Assembly: GCA_028276365.1 (NCBI GenBank)
Contig: JAPYWL010000001.1
Coordinates: forward strand, 1 to 64,000
Direction: 5' to 3'
Origin: Deltaproteobacteria bacterium
GTDB lineage: Bacteria; DRYD01
Length of the DNA stretch: 64,000 nt
Every line of letters starts with the position of its first letter. Position 1 is the first letter of the stretch. The position numbers and the translations under genes are program-made. Shown here piece after piece: positions 35,551-43,232 of the stretch. Under the pieces are notes generated by a model. That model was given only the letters and a program-made list of their open reading frames with translations. It had not been told where the DNA came from and made no database searches.

Positions 35551-36039
35551 ATGTTTTTAAGAAGATATAGAGGTTTTTCTTTAATTGAGATTTTAGTTGC
35601 CATGTTGTTTTTACTTATTTTATTATTAAGTTTTTTTAATTTGTATATAATTATAAATAAATTAAATAAGGAACACGAGTTTTCAAGTGAAGCTTTATCT
35701 ATTGCTTCTTCTAGATTAGAAACAATTTTGTATAACTCTCATTTGCTTACCCTAAAAAAAGTTTCTGGAAGTTTTGTTATTTATAATTTGATAGATCAAA
35801 AAGAATTAATTTATAATTCCGCAATTAATGTGTATGATGCTTTTAAAAAAAATTATTTAGCTAATCAAATCCCTTATTATTTCCCTATTAGTTATATTTA
35901 TTATGGAATAGCTACAAGAATTAGAGTATATGATAAAAACTATCAACAGTTTTATAATGTTTCTGTTTATGTTTACCATAAAAATAATCCCCAAAAAAAA
36001 TATTCTATATCTACTATTATCAAAAGTAATTATCAATAA
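35551..36039 (+). CDS. Type IV pilin-like pseudopilin
   Basis: 162 residues with a class III signal: basic leader MFLRRYRG, then FSLIEILVAMLFLLILLLSFF. Prepilin peptidase would cut after Gly8; mature Phe1 and Glu5 (Glu13 here) are both kept. The long hydrophobic helix is followed by a small globular domain. The size fits minor pilins or type II secretion pseudopilins (PilV/PilW or GspI-like). No other pilus gene is adjacent, so it is a stand-alone copy. It starts the + strand half after the galT spacer. A weak A/T hairpin after the stop may end transcription. Confidence 0.88.
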   Translation: MFLRRYRGFSLIEILVAMLFLLILLLSFFNLYIIINKLNKEHEFSSEALSIASSRLETILYNSHLLTLKKVSGSFVIYNLIDQKELIYNSAINVYDAFKKNYLANQIPYYFPISYIYYGIATRIRVYDKNYQQFYNVSVYVYHKNNPQKKYSISTIIKSNYQ

Positions 36040-36047
36040 TTTTTCAC

Positions 36048-36067
36048 TAAAAACTCTCAAGTTTTTA
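36048..36067 (+). terminator. Weak hairpin after the pseudopilin gene
   Basis: TAAAAACT (36048-36055) pairs with AGTTTTTA (36060-36067) around a CTCA loop, just after the stop codon. The stem is almost pure A/T and no long T tract follows, so termination would be inefficient. Confidence 0.4.
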
Positions 36068-36166
36068 TAAGGTGGAGATAAATTTCAAAAAGCTGAAAGA
36101 TTTAATTTTAGAATATAAGTTTTATAAAAAAGAGGGAGAAATAAAAAAATATAGAAATATATAAAC

Positions 36167-36285
36167 GGGTGGTGCCAATAGCGGTGGGGAAACACCCGGT
36201 TTCCATTCCGAACCCGGAAGTTAAGCCCACCAGCGCCGATGGTACTAATGGGGCGACCTTGTGGGAGAGTAGGTCGGTGCCACCC
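36167..36285 (+). rRNA. rrf: 5S ribosomal RNA
   Basis: About 119 bases. GGGTGGTGCC at the 5' end pairs with GGTGCCACCC at the 3' end (with two G-T pairs) as helix I. The internal conserved parts of bacterial 5S are visible: ACACCCGGTTTCCATTCCGA, ACCCGGAAGTTAAGCCC, CAGCGCCGATGGTACT and GTGGGAGAGTAGG. By hand count 73 of 119 bases are G or C, far above the genome. A T run follows helix I. No 16S or 23S gene is in the window, so the 5S is not part of a complete rRNA operon here; a 64-kb window cannot exclude a nearby operon only if it were beyond the edges. Confidence 0.97.
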
Positions 36286-36637
36286 TTTTTTAATTAAAAA
36301 TATCAAGAAATATCGAGTTTGTATAAAGCAAAGATAAATTGTTAAAAAAAGTACTTATATTAAATTAGAAAGTTATTACTAAAAGACTTAGATCTAAAAT
36401 GATCTAAACTGAAACCTTTAAAGTATGCTCTGGTAGATAGCTGTATCCTTTAGCCTAAAAAATCTATCTTATATTCAAGTAGGAAGATCAACACTCTATA
36501 AGTTTGAAGAGTTCAATATTTTCGAGTGTTTTTATAATTTTATTTTTGTAATTCATAGAAGGTAGGAATTTTATTTTTATAGAAATTATAATTGAAATAA
36601 ATTAATTTAATAAGGATTATAAAAAAATAGTTTATTT
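36286..36637. other. 352-base spacer between 5S rRNA and the Memo gene
   Basis: No protein gene is seen here. The middle (about 36384-36535) holds several hairpins and ends in a terminator, and is listed as a possible non-coding RNA. The remaining parts are A/T-rich and should carry the promoter for the Memo gene. Confidence 0.5.
36384..36535 (+). ncRNA. Possible structured small RNA downstream of 5S
   Basis: A non-coding stretch with less extreme A/T content and several stems. TAGATC/GATCTA form a hairpin near 36389-36406. AGATAG (about 36434) pairs with CTATCT (about 36473). TTGAA-GAG-TTCAA lies inside a terminal stem AACACTC/GAGTGTT (about 36490-36530) that runs into TTTTTATAATTTT, an intrinsic terminator. 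I tried to match it to 6S, SRP RNA and riboswitch families and found no convincing fit. It could be an independent RNA or the leader of the Memo gene. Confidence 0.4.
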
Positions 36638-37516
36638 ATGAAAGTAAGAAATCCAATAGTAGTTAATAAATTCTATCCTGAAAGCTATATGGAATTATTA
36701 AATGATATCTCTAAAAGTATTTCAAAGGAAGAAATTTATAGTGATAATTTAGATAATAATATAAATGAAAAGATTTTAGGGTTAGTTTTGCCACATGCAG
36801 GTTATATATATAGCGGTAAAACTGCTTTAAAAGCTCTATTTAAGGCTAAAAATTTTATTAAAAATAATAACATTGATACTTTAATTTTAATTGGACCTGA
36901 TCATTATGGATATGGAAAAAATATATCCGTAGATGATAGAAACTATTTAATACCTAAAAATTTAATTTTTCAAACTAATACTGAAATTGTTAAAGATATT
37001 CAAAATACGAAAGAAATTAAAAAAAATTATATTGAGCTAAATTATGAAGCATTTGATTATGAACATTCTTTAGAGGTTATTTTACCTTTATTTTATTTTA
37101 TATTTAATAAAACTTTTAAAATAGTTCCCATTACTATCACTAAGCAAACTCTTAATAATTGTTTAACTTTAGCTAATGTATTATTTAATGTATTAAAAGA
37201 TAGGGAAGATTTTTTAGTTATAGCCTCTTCAGATATGAGTCATTATCTTTCTCATAAACAAGCTATTGCTAAGGATTCAAAAGTATTTAATTATATTGTT
37301 CAAAACGATTCAATTGGATTTTATAGAGCTGTTATTGATAATGAGATAAATTCTTGTGGTTTTGGCTGTATTACTACTTTATTAGAATTTAAAAAATTAT
37401 TTTATTCATATAGAAATATTTATGGTATTGAGAATAAAATAGTAGAATATGAAACTTCAGCACACTATTCAAAAGATTATGATTTTGTGGTAGGTTATCT
37501 TTCTGTTATTGTTTAA
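36638..37516 (+). CDS. Memo-family protein (AmmeMemoRadiSam protein B)
   Basis: 292 residues, full-length Memo domain, related in fold to non-heme iron class III dioxygenases. LVLPHAGYIYSGKTALKALF, LIGPDHYGYGKNISV, YEHSLEVILPLFYF and VIASSDMSHYLSHKQA are the family blocks with the conserved His residues; NSCGFGCI and YETSAHYSKD follow. Bacterial Memo genes usually accompany AMMECR1 and a radical SAM gene. AMMECR1 is present at 32622-33194, though on the opposite strand and separated by five genes. The enzymatic reaction is not established. No strong Shine-Dalgarno precedes the ATG. Confidence 0.93.
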   Translation: MKVRNPIVVNKFYPESYMELLNDISKSISKEEIYSDNLDNNINEKILGLVLPHAGYIYSGKTALKALFKAKNFIKNNNIDTLILIGPDHYGYGKNISVDDRNYLIPKNLIFQTNTEIVKDIQNTKEIKKNYIELNYEAFDYEHSLEVILPLFYFIFNKTFKIVPITITKQTLNNCLTLANVLFNVLKDREDFLVIASSDMSHYLSHKQAIAKDSKVFNYIVQNDSIGFYRAVIDNEINSCGFGCITTLLEFKKLFYSYRNIYGIENKIVEYETSAHYSKDYDFVVGYLSVIV

Positions 37517-37646
37517 TTTAAAAAAAATGAAAGAAGTATTAATGTTTATGTAAAGTTTTAAAATTATGTTATTAAATTGGACAAATTAATTGTATGAAAA
37601 ACCTAAAATGCAAAGCTTATCTAAAGCATGTTCATTTTTAATAGAA

Positions 37647-37674
37647 AAGGAGGTAAAGTTAAGGAGGTAAAGTT
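37647..37674 (+). repeat. Tandemly duplicated ribosome-binding site before leuD
   Basis: AAGGAGGTAAAGTT occurs twice head to tail (37647-37660 and 37661-37674), so two perfect Shine-Dalgarno cores stand in front of the leuD ATG at 37676. The second core has ideal spacing (7 bases). Confidence 0.92.
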
Positions 37675-37675
37675 T

Positions 37676-38302
37676 ATGATTAATGATAGAACATTTTATA
37701 GAGGCTTGGTAGCTCCTTTAGATAGATCTGATATAGATACTGATCAAATAATGCCTAAACAATTTTTAAAAAGAGTTGAAAGAACTGGTTATGGAGAATT
37801 CTTGTTTTATGAATGGAGATATAATCCTGATGGTAGTATTAACAAGGATTTTATACTGAATAAAGAAGAATATAAAGGAGCTAGTATATTAGTAACTGGT
37901 CCTAATTTTGGGACTGGTTCTTCTAGGGAACATGCGGTTTGGGGATTAATTCAATTTGGGTTTAAAGCTGTTATTTCTCCATCTTTTGGTGATATTTTCT
38001 ATTCTAATGCTATTGAAAATAATCTATGGGTTATTAAAGTTAAAGATACTACTAAATTAATTGAAAATGCTAAAAATATTAAAAATTACTACCTTAACAT
38101 AGATTTAGAAAAACGAATAGTTTATGATGATTTTGGTTATTCTTTAGAATTTGAAATTGATCAAGCTTCTAAAACTAAGTTAATTAAAGGATGGGATAAT
38201 ATAGATTTGGTTTTACAATTTGAAGAAAAAATAAAGGAATATGAAAAAAATAGGCCTAGCTTTTATCCTACTACTGATATAGCTAAAATTGTCCTTAAAT
38301 AA
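37676..38302 (+). CDS. leuD: 3-isopropylmalate dehydratase small subunit
   Basis: With LeuC it isomerises 2- to 3-isopropylmalate in leucine synthesis; the small subunit supplies the swivel domain. LDRSDIDTDQIMPKQFLKRV, LVTGPNFGTGSSREHAVWGL and FGDIFYSNAIENNLW are standard. About 208 residues, the longer (LeuD rather than short archaeal-type) form. An upstream GTG or ATG frame from 37628 adds 16 Lys-rich residues that do not match the family. The duplicated Shine-Dalgarno shows the ATG at 37676 is the start. leuC is not adjacent. leuA is at 18.7 kb. Confidence 0.92.
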   Translation: MINDRTFYRGLVAPLDRSDIDTDQIMPKQFLKRVERTGYGEFLFYEWRYNPDGSINKDFILNKEEYKGASILVTGPNFGTGSSREHAVWGLIQFGFKAVISPSFGDIFYSNAIENNLWVIKVKDTTKLIENAKNIKNYYLNIDLEKRIVYDDFGYSLEFEIDQASKTKLIKGWDNIDLVLQFEEKIKEYEKNRPSFYPTTDIAKIVLK

Positions 38303-38359
38303 TAATTTTTTTTATATTTTTATAATTAAAAAATTAAAAATAAAGAGGGGTTTAAAATT

Positions 38360-39622
38360 ATGATAACTGAAGTTTATGAAAAGATAAATAAAGATTTAAA
38401 AGAGATAGATCCTGAGATTTATGATTTAATTGTAAAGGAGATAATAAGACAAGGAGAAGGTATTAATTTAATAGCTTCAGAGAATTATGCTTTTAAAGCT
38501 GTTTTACAAGCAATGGGAACTCCATTATCTAATAAATATGCAGAAGGATATCCTAAAAAGAGATATTATTCTGGGTGTGAGTATGTTGATATTATTGAGG
38601 AATTAGCTATTAAAAGATTAAAGGAATTATATAAAGCTGAATATTGTAATGTACAGCCGCATTCTGGTGCTCAAGCTAATATGGCTGTTTATTTTGCTAT
38701 ACTTAGACCTGGAGATACTATTTTAACAATGAGTTTAAATTGTGGAGGACATTTAACCCATGGTAGTCCTGTTAATTTTAGTGGGATTATTTATAATGTA
38801 GTTCATTATGAAGTATCTAGAGCTAATGAATTAATTGATTATGATATGATAAGAGATTTAGCAATAAAATATAAACCGAGATTAATAGTAGCTGGAGCTT
38901 CTAGTTATCCAAGGGTAATAGATAGTAAGATAATAGCTGAGATTGCTAAAGAAGTAGAAGCGTTTTTTATGTTTGATATGGCACATTATTCAGGACTTAT
39001 TGCTGCAGATTTATATCCTTCTCCTGTTAATCATGCAGATTTTATAACTTCTACTACTCATAAGACTTTAAGAGGGCCAAGAGGAGGAGTTATTATTGCT
39101 AAAAAAGAATATGAAAAGTTAATAAATAAGTGGGTTTTTCCAGGGATACAGGGTGGACCTTTAATGCATGTTATTGCTGCTAAAGCTGTAGCTTTTAAAT
39201 TAGCTCAAAGTCCAGAATTTAAAGATTATCAAAGACAAGTTTTAATTAATGCTAAAATCTTAGCAGAAGAATTAAAAAATCAAGGAATTAGAATAGTAAC
39301 AGATGGTACTGATTCTCATATGGTTTTATGTGATTTAAGATCAATTGGATTAACAGGAAAGGAAGCAGAAAATATTTTAAATGAAGTAGGAATATTTGTT
39401 AATAAAAATGTAATCCCTTTTGATCCTCAAGTTCCTGCTGTAACTAGTGGTATAAGATTAGGTACTCCTGCTATTACTACAAGAGGTTTTAAAGAACAAG
39501 AAACTAAGGAATTAGCTAAATTAATAGCATTAGCTTTAAAAGAACCTAATAAAAAAGATTATATTAAATCTAAAGTTATAGAACTATCACAAGCTTTCCC
39601 AGTTTATAAAATTTATTTATAA
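38360..39622 (+). CDS. glyA: Serine hydroxymethyltransferase
   Basis: A PLP enzyme converting serine and tetrahydrofolate to glycine and methylene-tetrahydrofolate. [65 protein letters not shown], and [16 protein letters not shown] with the PLP lysine are all present. [14 protein letters not shown] closes the folate site. The 420-residue length is typical. A clear Shine-Dalgarno (GAGGGG) precedes the ATG. It belongs to the one-carbon set with gcvT, gcvPB and the FolD-like gene in this window. Confidence 0.97.
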   Translation: MITEVYEKINKDLKEIDPEIYDLIVKEIIRQGEGINLIASENYAFKAVLQAMGTPLSNKYAEGYPKKRYYSGCEYVDIIEELAIKRLKELYKAEYCNVQPHSGAQANMAVYFAILRPGDTILTMSLNCGGHLTHGSPVNFSGIIYNVVHYEVSRANELIDYDMIRDLAIKYKPRLIVAGASSYPRVIDSKIIAEIAKEVEAFFMFDMAHYSGLIAADLYPSPVNHADFITSTTHKTLRGPRGGVIIAKKEYEKLINKWVFPGIQGGPLMHVIAAKAVAFKLAQSPEFKDYQRQVLINAKILAEELKNQGIRIVTDGTDSHMVLCDLRSIGLTGKEAENILNEVGIFVNKNVIPFDPQVPAVTSGIRLGTPAITTRGFKEQETKELAKLIALALKEPNKKDYIKSKVIELSQAFPVYKIYL

Positions 39623-39638
39623 ATTATTTATATTTTTT

Positions 39639-41045
39639 ATGTTTAAAAATTTAAGATTGATTTTTATTATCTTTTTTTTTATATTGTTAAGTGTTTTAAG
39701 AAGTGGTTATTCTTTAGATTTAACTTCTTATGATTGGGATAAAGTTATAGATTATAAAAGGAATGAATTTGAAAAAAGTTGGAATAATTTTTTAGATACA
39801 AATTTTTTTGCTTATAACTTAGAGAATTCTAAATTTTATAGTTTCTCTGTTATTTTTAAATATGGATTAAAAGATGAAAATTTAAATCTTATTGGAATTA
39901 GATTTTTGGTTTTTTATTTAATTAAAGAAATACTTTCTAAAAAAATTAAAAAGGAGGGAATATATTTCAAAGACGAACTAATAGTTAATGAAGATTATAT
40001 AGGATTTAATTATACATTGTTTGATTTAAAGGATGTTAAAGATGTTTATAAAATTTTTAGTAATACCTTTGAAAATTATGATAAAATTTATAACGAAATA
40101 TATAATTTAGATTTGGAAGTTTATAAAAATAAAGTAGAGAAAGAAATAAAAAATTATTATGAATTTTCTATAAATCCAGTTTTGTTTTTTTTTAAGCAGC
40201 AGGTTTTTATAGCACATCCTTATTATTACTTACCTTATGGAAATTATAACAATATTAAAAAAATAACACTGAATGATATAAAAGAAATAGATTTTTCTAA
40301 GCTAAATAAGTTTTTTATTTTAATAGGTTCTCAAGCTGATAAAGTTTATCAAGATTTATTTAAAAATCAGTATTTATTTAAAAATTATAGTAATCATTAT
40401 AAGGATATTTTTTATTATAATAATTTTAATAATTTCAGGGGATCTTATGATTATAGTAATTATAGGTTTATAGATATAAAAAAAACAAGGGTTTTAAATT
40501 TTTATATTCAATCAAAGAATAGTTATGATATATTTTTATTTTCGGTTCCTTCATTTTATCAAAATTATAAAGAGTATTTAGCCATGTTGATTATAGATAA
40601 TTTACTCTGTGATAATTTGGTAGGGGTTTTTTATAAAGACCTAAGAGAAGATAAAGGGATTATATATTCATTGTATTCATTTTATCCTACTTTATTTTTG
40701 ACTTCTTATTATTTAATAATTTTTGTAAGTGATTCATCTTCTAGTGAATTTAAGGTATTTTATACTGCTAAAAATATTTTAGAAAATATGGATAAACAAG
40801 CGAATATAGATTATGAAATAAATACTGCAAAAGTTAGAATTATTAATAAGATTTATTTAGCTTTTGATAATCCATATACTTTAGCTAATAGTTTTGTTTA
40901 TTCTTTATTATATAAAAATAAATCAATAAGCCCTTTTTATTTAGTGGATAATTTATATTACTTAGATAATCAGTATATTAAGCAAGTAGCTAAAAAATAT
41001 TTAAATAATTTTTGGGTATTTAGATTAGAAGGAGATAAGAATTGA
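39639..41045 (+). CDS. Exported M16 (insulinase-like) protein lacking the catalytic zinc motif
   Basis: 468 residues with an N-terminal hydrophobic signal or anchor (about 5-25). The fold of an M16B peptidase subunit is suggested by FIAHPYYYLPYGNYNNIKKITLNDIKEI (compare HP-g-p--G-----ki---dl--f) and by NLVGVFYKDLREDKGIIYSLYSF (compare G---Rlf-eiRe-kGlaYsv-s). The N-terminal region, where active members carry HxxEH, reads GIRFLVFYLIKEIL and lacks it. It therefore resembles the non-catalytic partner of heterodimeric M16B proteases, which helps bind substrate. The catalytic partner gene is not adjacent. It starts 16 bases after glyA with no Shine-Dalgarno. Confidence 0.6.
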   Translation: MFKNLRLIFIIFFFILLSVLRSGYSLDLTSYDWDKVIDYKRNEFEKSWNNFLDTNFFAYNLENSKFYSFSVIFKYGLKDENLNLIGIRFLVFYLIKEILSKKIKKEGIYFKDELIVNEDYIGFNYTLFDLKDVKDVYKIFSNTFENYDKIYNEIYNLDLEVYKNKVEKEIKNYYEFSINPVLFFFKQQVFIAHPYYYLPYGNYNNIKKITLNDIKEIDFSKLNKFFILIGSQADKVYQDLFKNQYLFKNYSNHYKDIFYYNNFNNFRGSYDYSNYRFIDIKKTRVLNFYIQSKNSYDIFLFSVPSFYQNYKEYLAMLIIDNLLCDNLVGVFYKDLREDKGIIYSLYSFYPTLFLTSYYLIIFVSDSSSSEFKVFYTAKNILENMDKQANIDYEINTAKVRIINKIYLAFDNPYTLANSFVYSLLYKNKSISPFYLVDNLYYLDNQYIKQVAKKYLNNFWVFRLEGDKN

Positions 41046-41106
41046 ATTTTAAATAAAATTTTTAAACAAGGGATATTTTTATTGAAAGTAGAATAATATA
41101 AAAAGG

Positions 41107-42303
41107 ATGAAAGAGGTAAATATAAATAATTTAAATCAAATAGCAAATAATATTAATAACTTAATTGAGGGCTTAATAAAAAAAAGATTATATAATAATA
41201 CATTTGATAAGTCCAGATTTTTAAGTATAATAAGGAATGGGTTATTAAGTGAAGATAAAAATATAAGGAAAGTTAGTACTAAATTAGTAAGAAGATTAAA
41301 ATTAAATGATTTTGTTGATTATATAAGGTTTTTACTTAATGATGATGACCCTACAATAAGAGCAGTAAGTATTTTAGCACTAGCTCAAATGAGAGACATA
41401 CAATCGTTTGATAAAATAAAGGAATTGTATTTAAAGGATATAAATGCTGTTAAAATAGCGGCTTTAATGTATTTTGGGGTTATTGAAACTAAAGAATCTA
41501 AGGAAATACTAATAGATGCTTTAAAAAATGGGAATGAAGAATTAAAAGAAAATGCTTTTCAGGGATTAACTTGGCATACTAAAGATCAAGATTTTAATTT
41601 AATGAAAGAATTTATATTAAAGGAGTTATCTAATCCTAATTTAGCTGCTAAATTTATAAAAAGCTTAACTGTTGTTAATAAAATAGAGATGATACCTTTT
41701 TTAGAGAGTTTAATTTTAAAATCTGATATTCCTGATAATGTTATTTTAAGTGCTATATATGTATTATCTTTAAAAAATATAAATAAGTATCTATTACTTG
41801 CTGAATCTATTTTAATAAAATATTTTAAGGAAATCCAAGATTTATCAAAACATTTGTATTTTTACCAGATAACAGCTGATAATCTATGGGAAATAAAAAA
41901 AATTCCATTAAATGAACAATATAAAATATCTGAAATTATAAATAATTATTTTACTTATTATAAAGAAAATGAATTAAAATATGTAATAAGAACAGTAAGA
42001 AATCTAAACCCTATTTTTCATAATCTTATTATAAAAATATTTAATTTAGAAAAATTAAGCATAGATTTAAAAGGAGAGTTAATTAATTTTTTAGCTTCTA
42101 AGAATATTGATAAAACTTTAAAAGTATTATTATTAGAATTTTTAAATGATGATGATTTATACATAAGAGAATTAACTTTATTTAATTTGTTATCTAGTAA
42201 TCATATTAAATCTACATTAGCTTATATAGAGGAATATTTATATAAATACGAAGAATTACATTTAAAATTGATTATATTAGCTATTTTGTATTTAAATAGT
42301 TAA
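41107..42303 (+). CDS. HEAT-repeat protein
   Basis: 398 residues, all alpha-helical and soluble. Repeated helix pairs of about 31-35 residues are visible: KNIRKVSTKLVRRLKLNDFV, DDDPTIRAVSILALAQMRDI, INAVKIAALMYFGVIETKES, GNEELKENAFQGLTWHTK, and near the end DDDLYIRELTLFNLLSSNHI. The pattern D-(D/P)-x-(I/V)-R-x-x-A is the HEAT/PBS-lyase type. Such solenoids bind other proteins or nucleic acids, and nothing in the sequence indicates an enzyme. It follows the M16-like gene by 61 bases, and a structured 230-base spacer separates it from ftsE. The partner is unknown. Confidence 0.78.
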   Translation: MKEVNINNLNQIANNINNLIEGLIKKRLYNNTFDKSRFLSIIRNGLLSEDKNIRKVSTKLVRRLKLNDFVDYIRFLLNDDDPTIRAVSILALAQMRDIQSFDKIKELYLKDINAVKIAALMYFGVIETKESKEILIDALKNGNEELKENAFQGLTWHTKDQDFNLMKEFILKELSNPNLAAKFIKSLTVVNKIEMIPFLESLILKSDIPDNVILSAIYVLSLKNINKYLLLAESILIKYFKEIQDLSKHLYFYQITADNLWEIKKIPLNEQYKISEIINNYFTYYKENELKYVIRTVRNLNPIFHNLIIKIFNLEKLSIDLKGELINFLASKNIDKTLKVLLLEFLNDDDLYIRELTLFNLLSSNHIKSTLAYIEEYLYKYEELHLKLIILAILYLNS

Positions 42304-42323
42304 ATAATTTAGTAATTTAATTA

Positions 42324-42424
42324 TATCCTAAAGTTCCGATTGGGCTTGTAAGTGATGATTAAGATATATGGAGGTGTATCATTTTGAAAGTAAGCTTGTA
42401 AAGTAGAGAGGTTTTCTTAGGATA
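42324..42424 (+). ncRNA. Possible structured leader or small RNA before ftsE
   Basis: TATCCTAA (42324-42331) and TTAGGATA (42417-42424) pair perfectly and enclose about 85 bases. Inside, GATGAT (about 42355) can pair with ATCATT (about 42379) and GCTT with AAGC, forming an inner arm whose loop holds GGAGGTG. The region is non-coding apart from a 12-codon frame. It does not match riboswitch or SRP RNA consensus that I know. It lies 117 bases before the ftsE start, so it may act on that gene. Confidence 0.4.
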
Positions 42425-42540
42425 CAATTGATTGAATACCTAAAAAGTTATCTCTATATTTTTTAAAGAAGTGAAAGTTTAAGTAAGTTACAAAAAGGAA
42501 GTAGTTTAAGAGGAATATTTTAGATATTTAGGTGGTTTTT

Positions 42541-43227
42541 ATGATAGAATTTCAGGAAGTGAGCTATATATATCCTAATGGCCATAGGGCATTAAGTAAT
42601 ATAAATTTAGTAATAGAAAAAGGGGAGTTTGTGTTTTTAGTGGGTCATACTGGTGCAGGTAAAACTACTTTATTAAAGTTAATTTACAGAGAGATTTTAC
42701 CTACTACGGGTAAAATCTTTTTTGAAAATCAGGATATATCTTTATTAACCCCTAAGCAAGTTCCTTATTATAGAAGAAGATTAGGTATTGTTTTTCAAGA
42801 TTTTAAATTGCTTAATTATAAAACTGTTTTTTATAATGTTTCTTATCCTTTGGAGGTTACTTTAGTTCCTTTTAATGAGACTATAAGGAAGGTAATGAAA
42901 GTTTTAAAAATAGTGGGATTATTAGAAAAAAGGAATTTTTATCCGGATGAATTATCTGGTGGTGAGCAGCAGCAAGTTTCTATTGCAAGAGCTATTGTAA
43001 ATAATCCTTCTTTATTGATAGCAGATGAACCTACAGGGAACTTAGATGAAAAATCGGCTTATAAGGTTATGGATATTTTACAAGAAATTAATAATATGGG
43101 AACTACTGTTATTGTTTCTACTCATAACCTTGAAATAGTAAAAAAATTAAATAAAAGAGTTATTCAATTAGAAAATGGATACCTTAAAAACGATACTAAA
43201 TCATTAACTTACACTTCATTAATATAA
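42541..43227 (+). CDS. ftsE: Cell-division ABC ATPase FtsE
   Basis: The ATPase that works with FtsX at the division site to control peptidoglycan hydrolases. Walker A is VGHTGAGKTT, the Q loop is IVFQDFKLL, the signature is LSGGEQQQVSIARA, and Walker B is LLIADEPTGNLDEKS, followed by the H-loop STHN. The opening VSYIYPNGHRALSNINL is typical of FtsE. About 228 residues. A GTG at 42532 is in frame, but it lies inside the Shine-Dalgarno AGGTGG, so the ATG at 42541 is chosen. The next gene is not ftsX but an HD-GYP protein, so the partner must be elsewhere or the ATPase serves another permease. Confidence 0.87.
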   Translation: MIEFQEVSYIYPNGHRALSNINLVIEKGEFVFLVGHTGAGKTTLLKLIYREILPTTGKIFFENQDISLLTPKQVPYYRRRLGIVFQDFKLLNYKTVFYNVSYPLEVTLVPFNETIRKVMKVLKIVGLLEKRNFYPDELSGGEQQQVSIARAIVNNPSLLIADEPTGNLDEKSAYKVMDILQEINNMGTTVIVSTHNLEIVKKLNKRVIQLENGYLKNDTKSLTYTSLI

Positions 43228-43232
43228 TAAAT

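Noticed and set aside
35421-35603. 60-codon - strand frame overlapping the pseudopilin start
   Set aside because: It is Ile/Lys/Leu-rich A/T-driven sequence with no Shine-Dalgarno, overlapping the true prepilin leader.
36085-36306. A 73-codon open frame on the - strand
   Set aside because: It is antisense to the 5S rRNA gene; its reading frame is a by-product of the rRNA sequence.
36384-36535. Cyclic-di-GMP (GEMM) riboswitch or 6S RNA
   Set aside because: A GGTAG-x-TAGC-like stretch caught attention, but the flanking GEMM core and the 6S open-bubble layout are missing.
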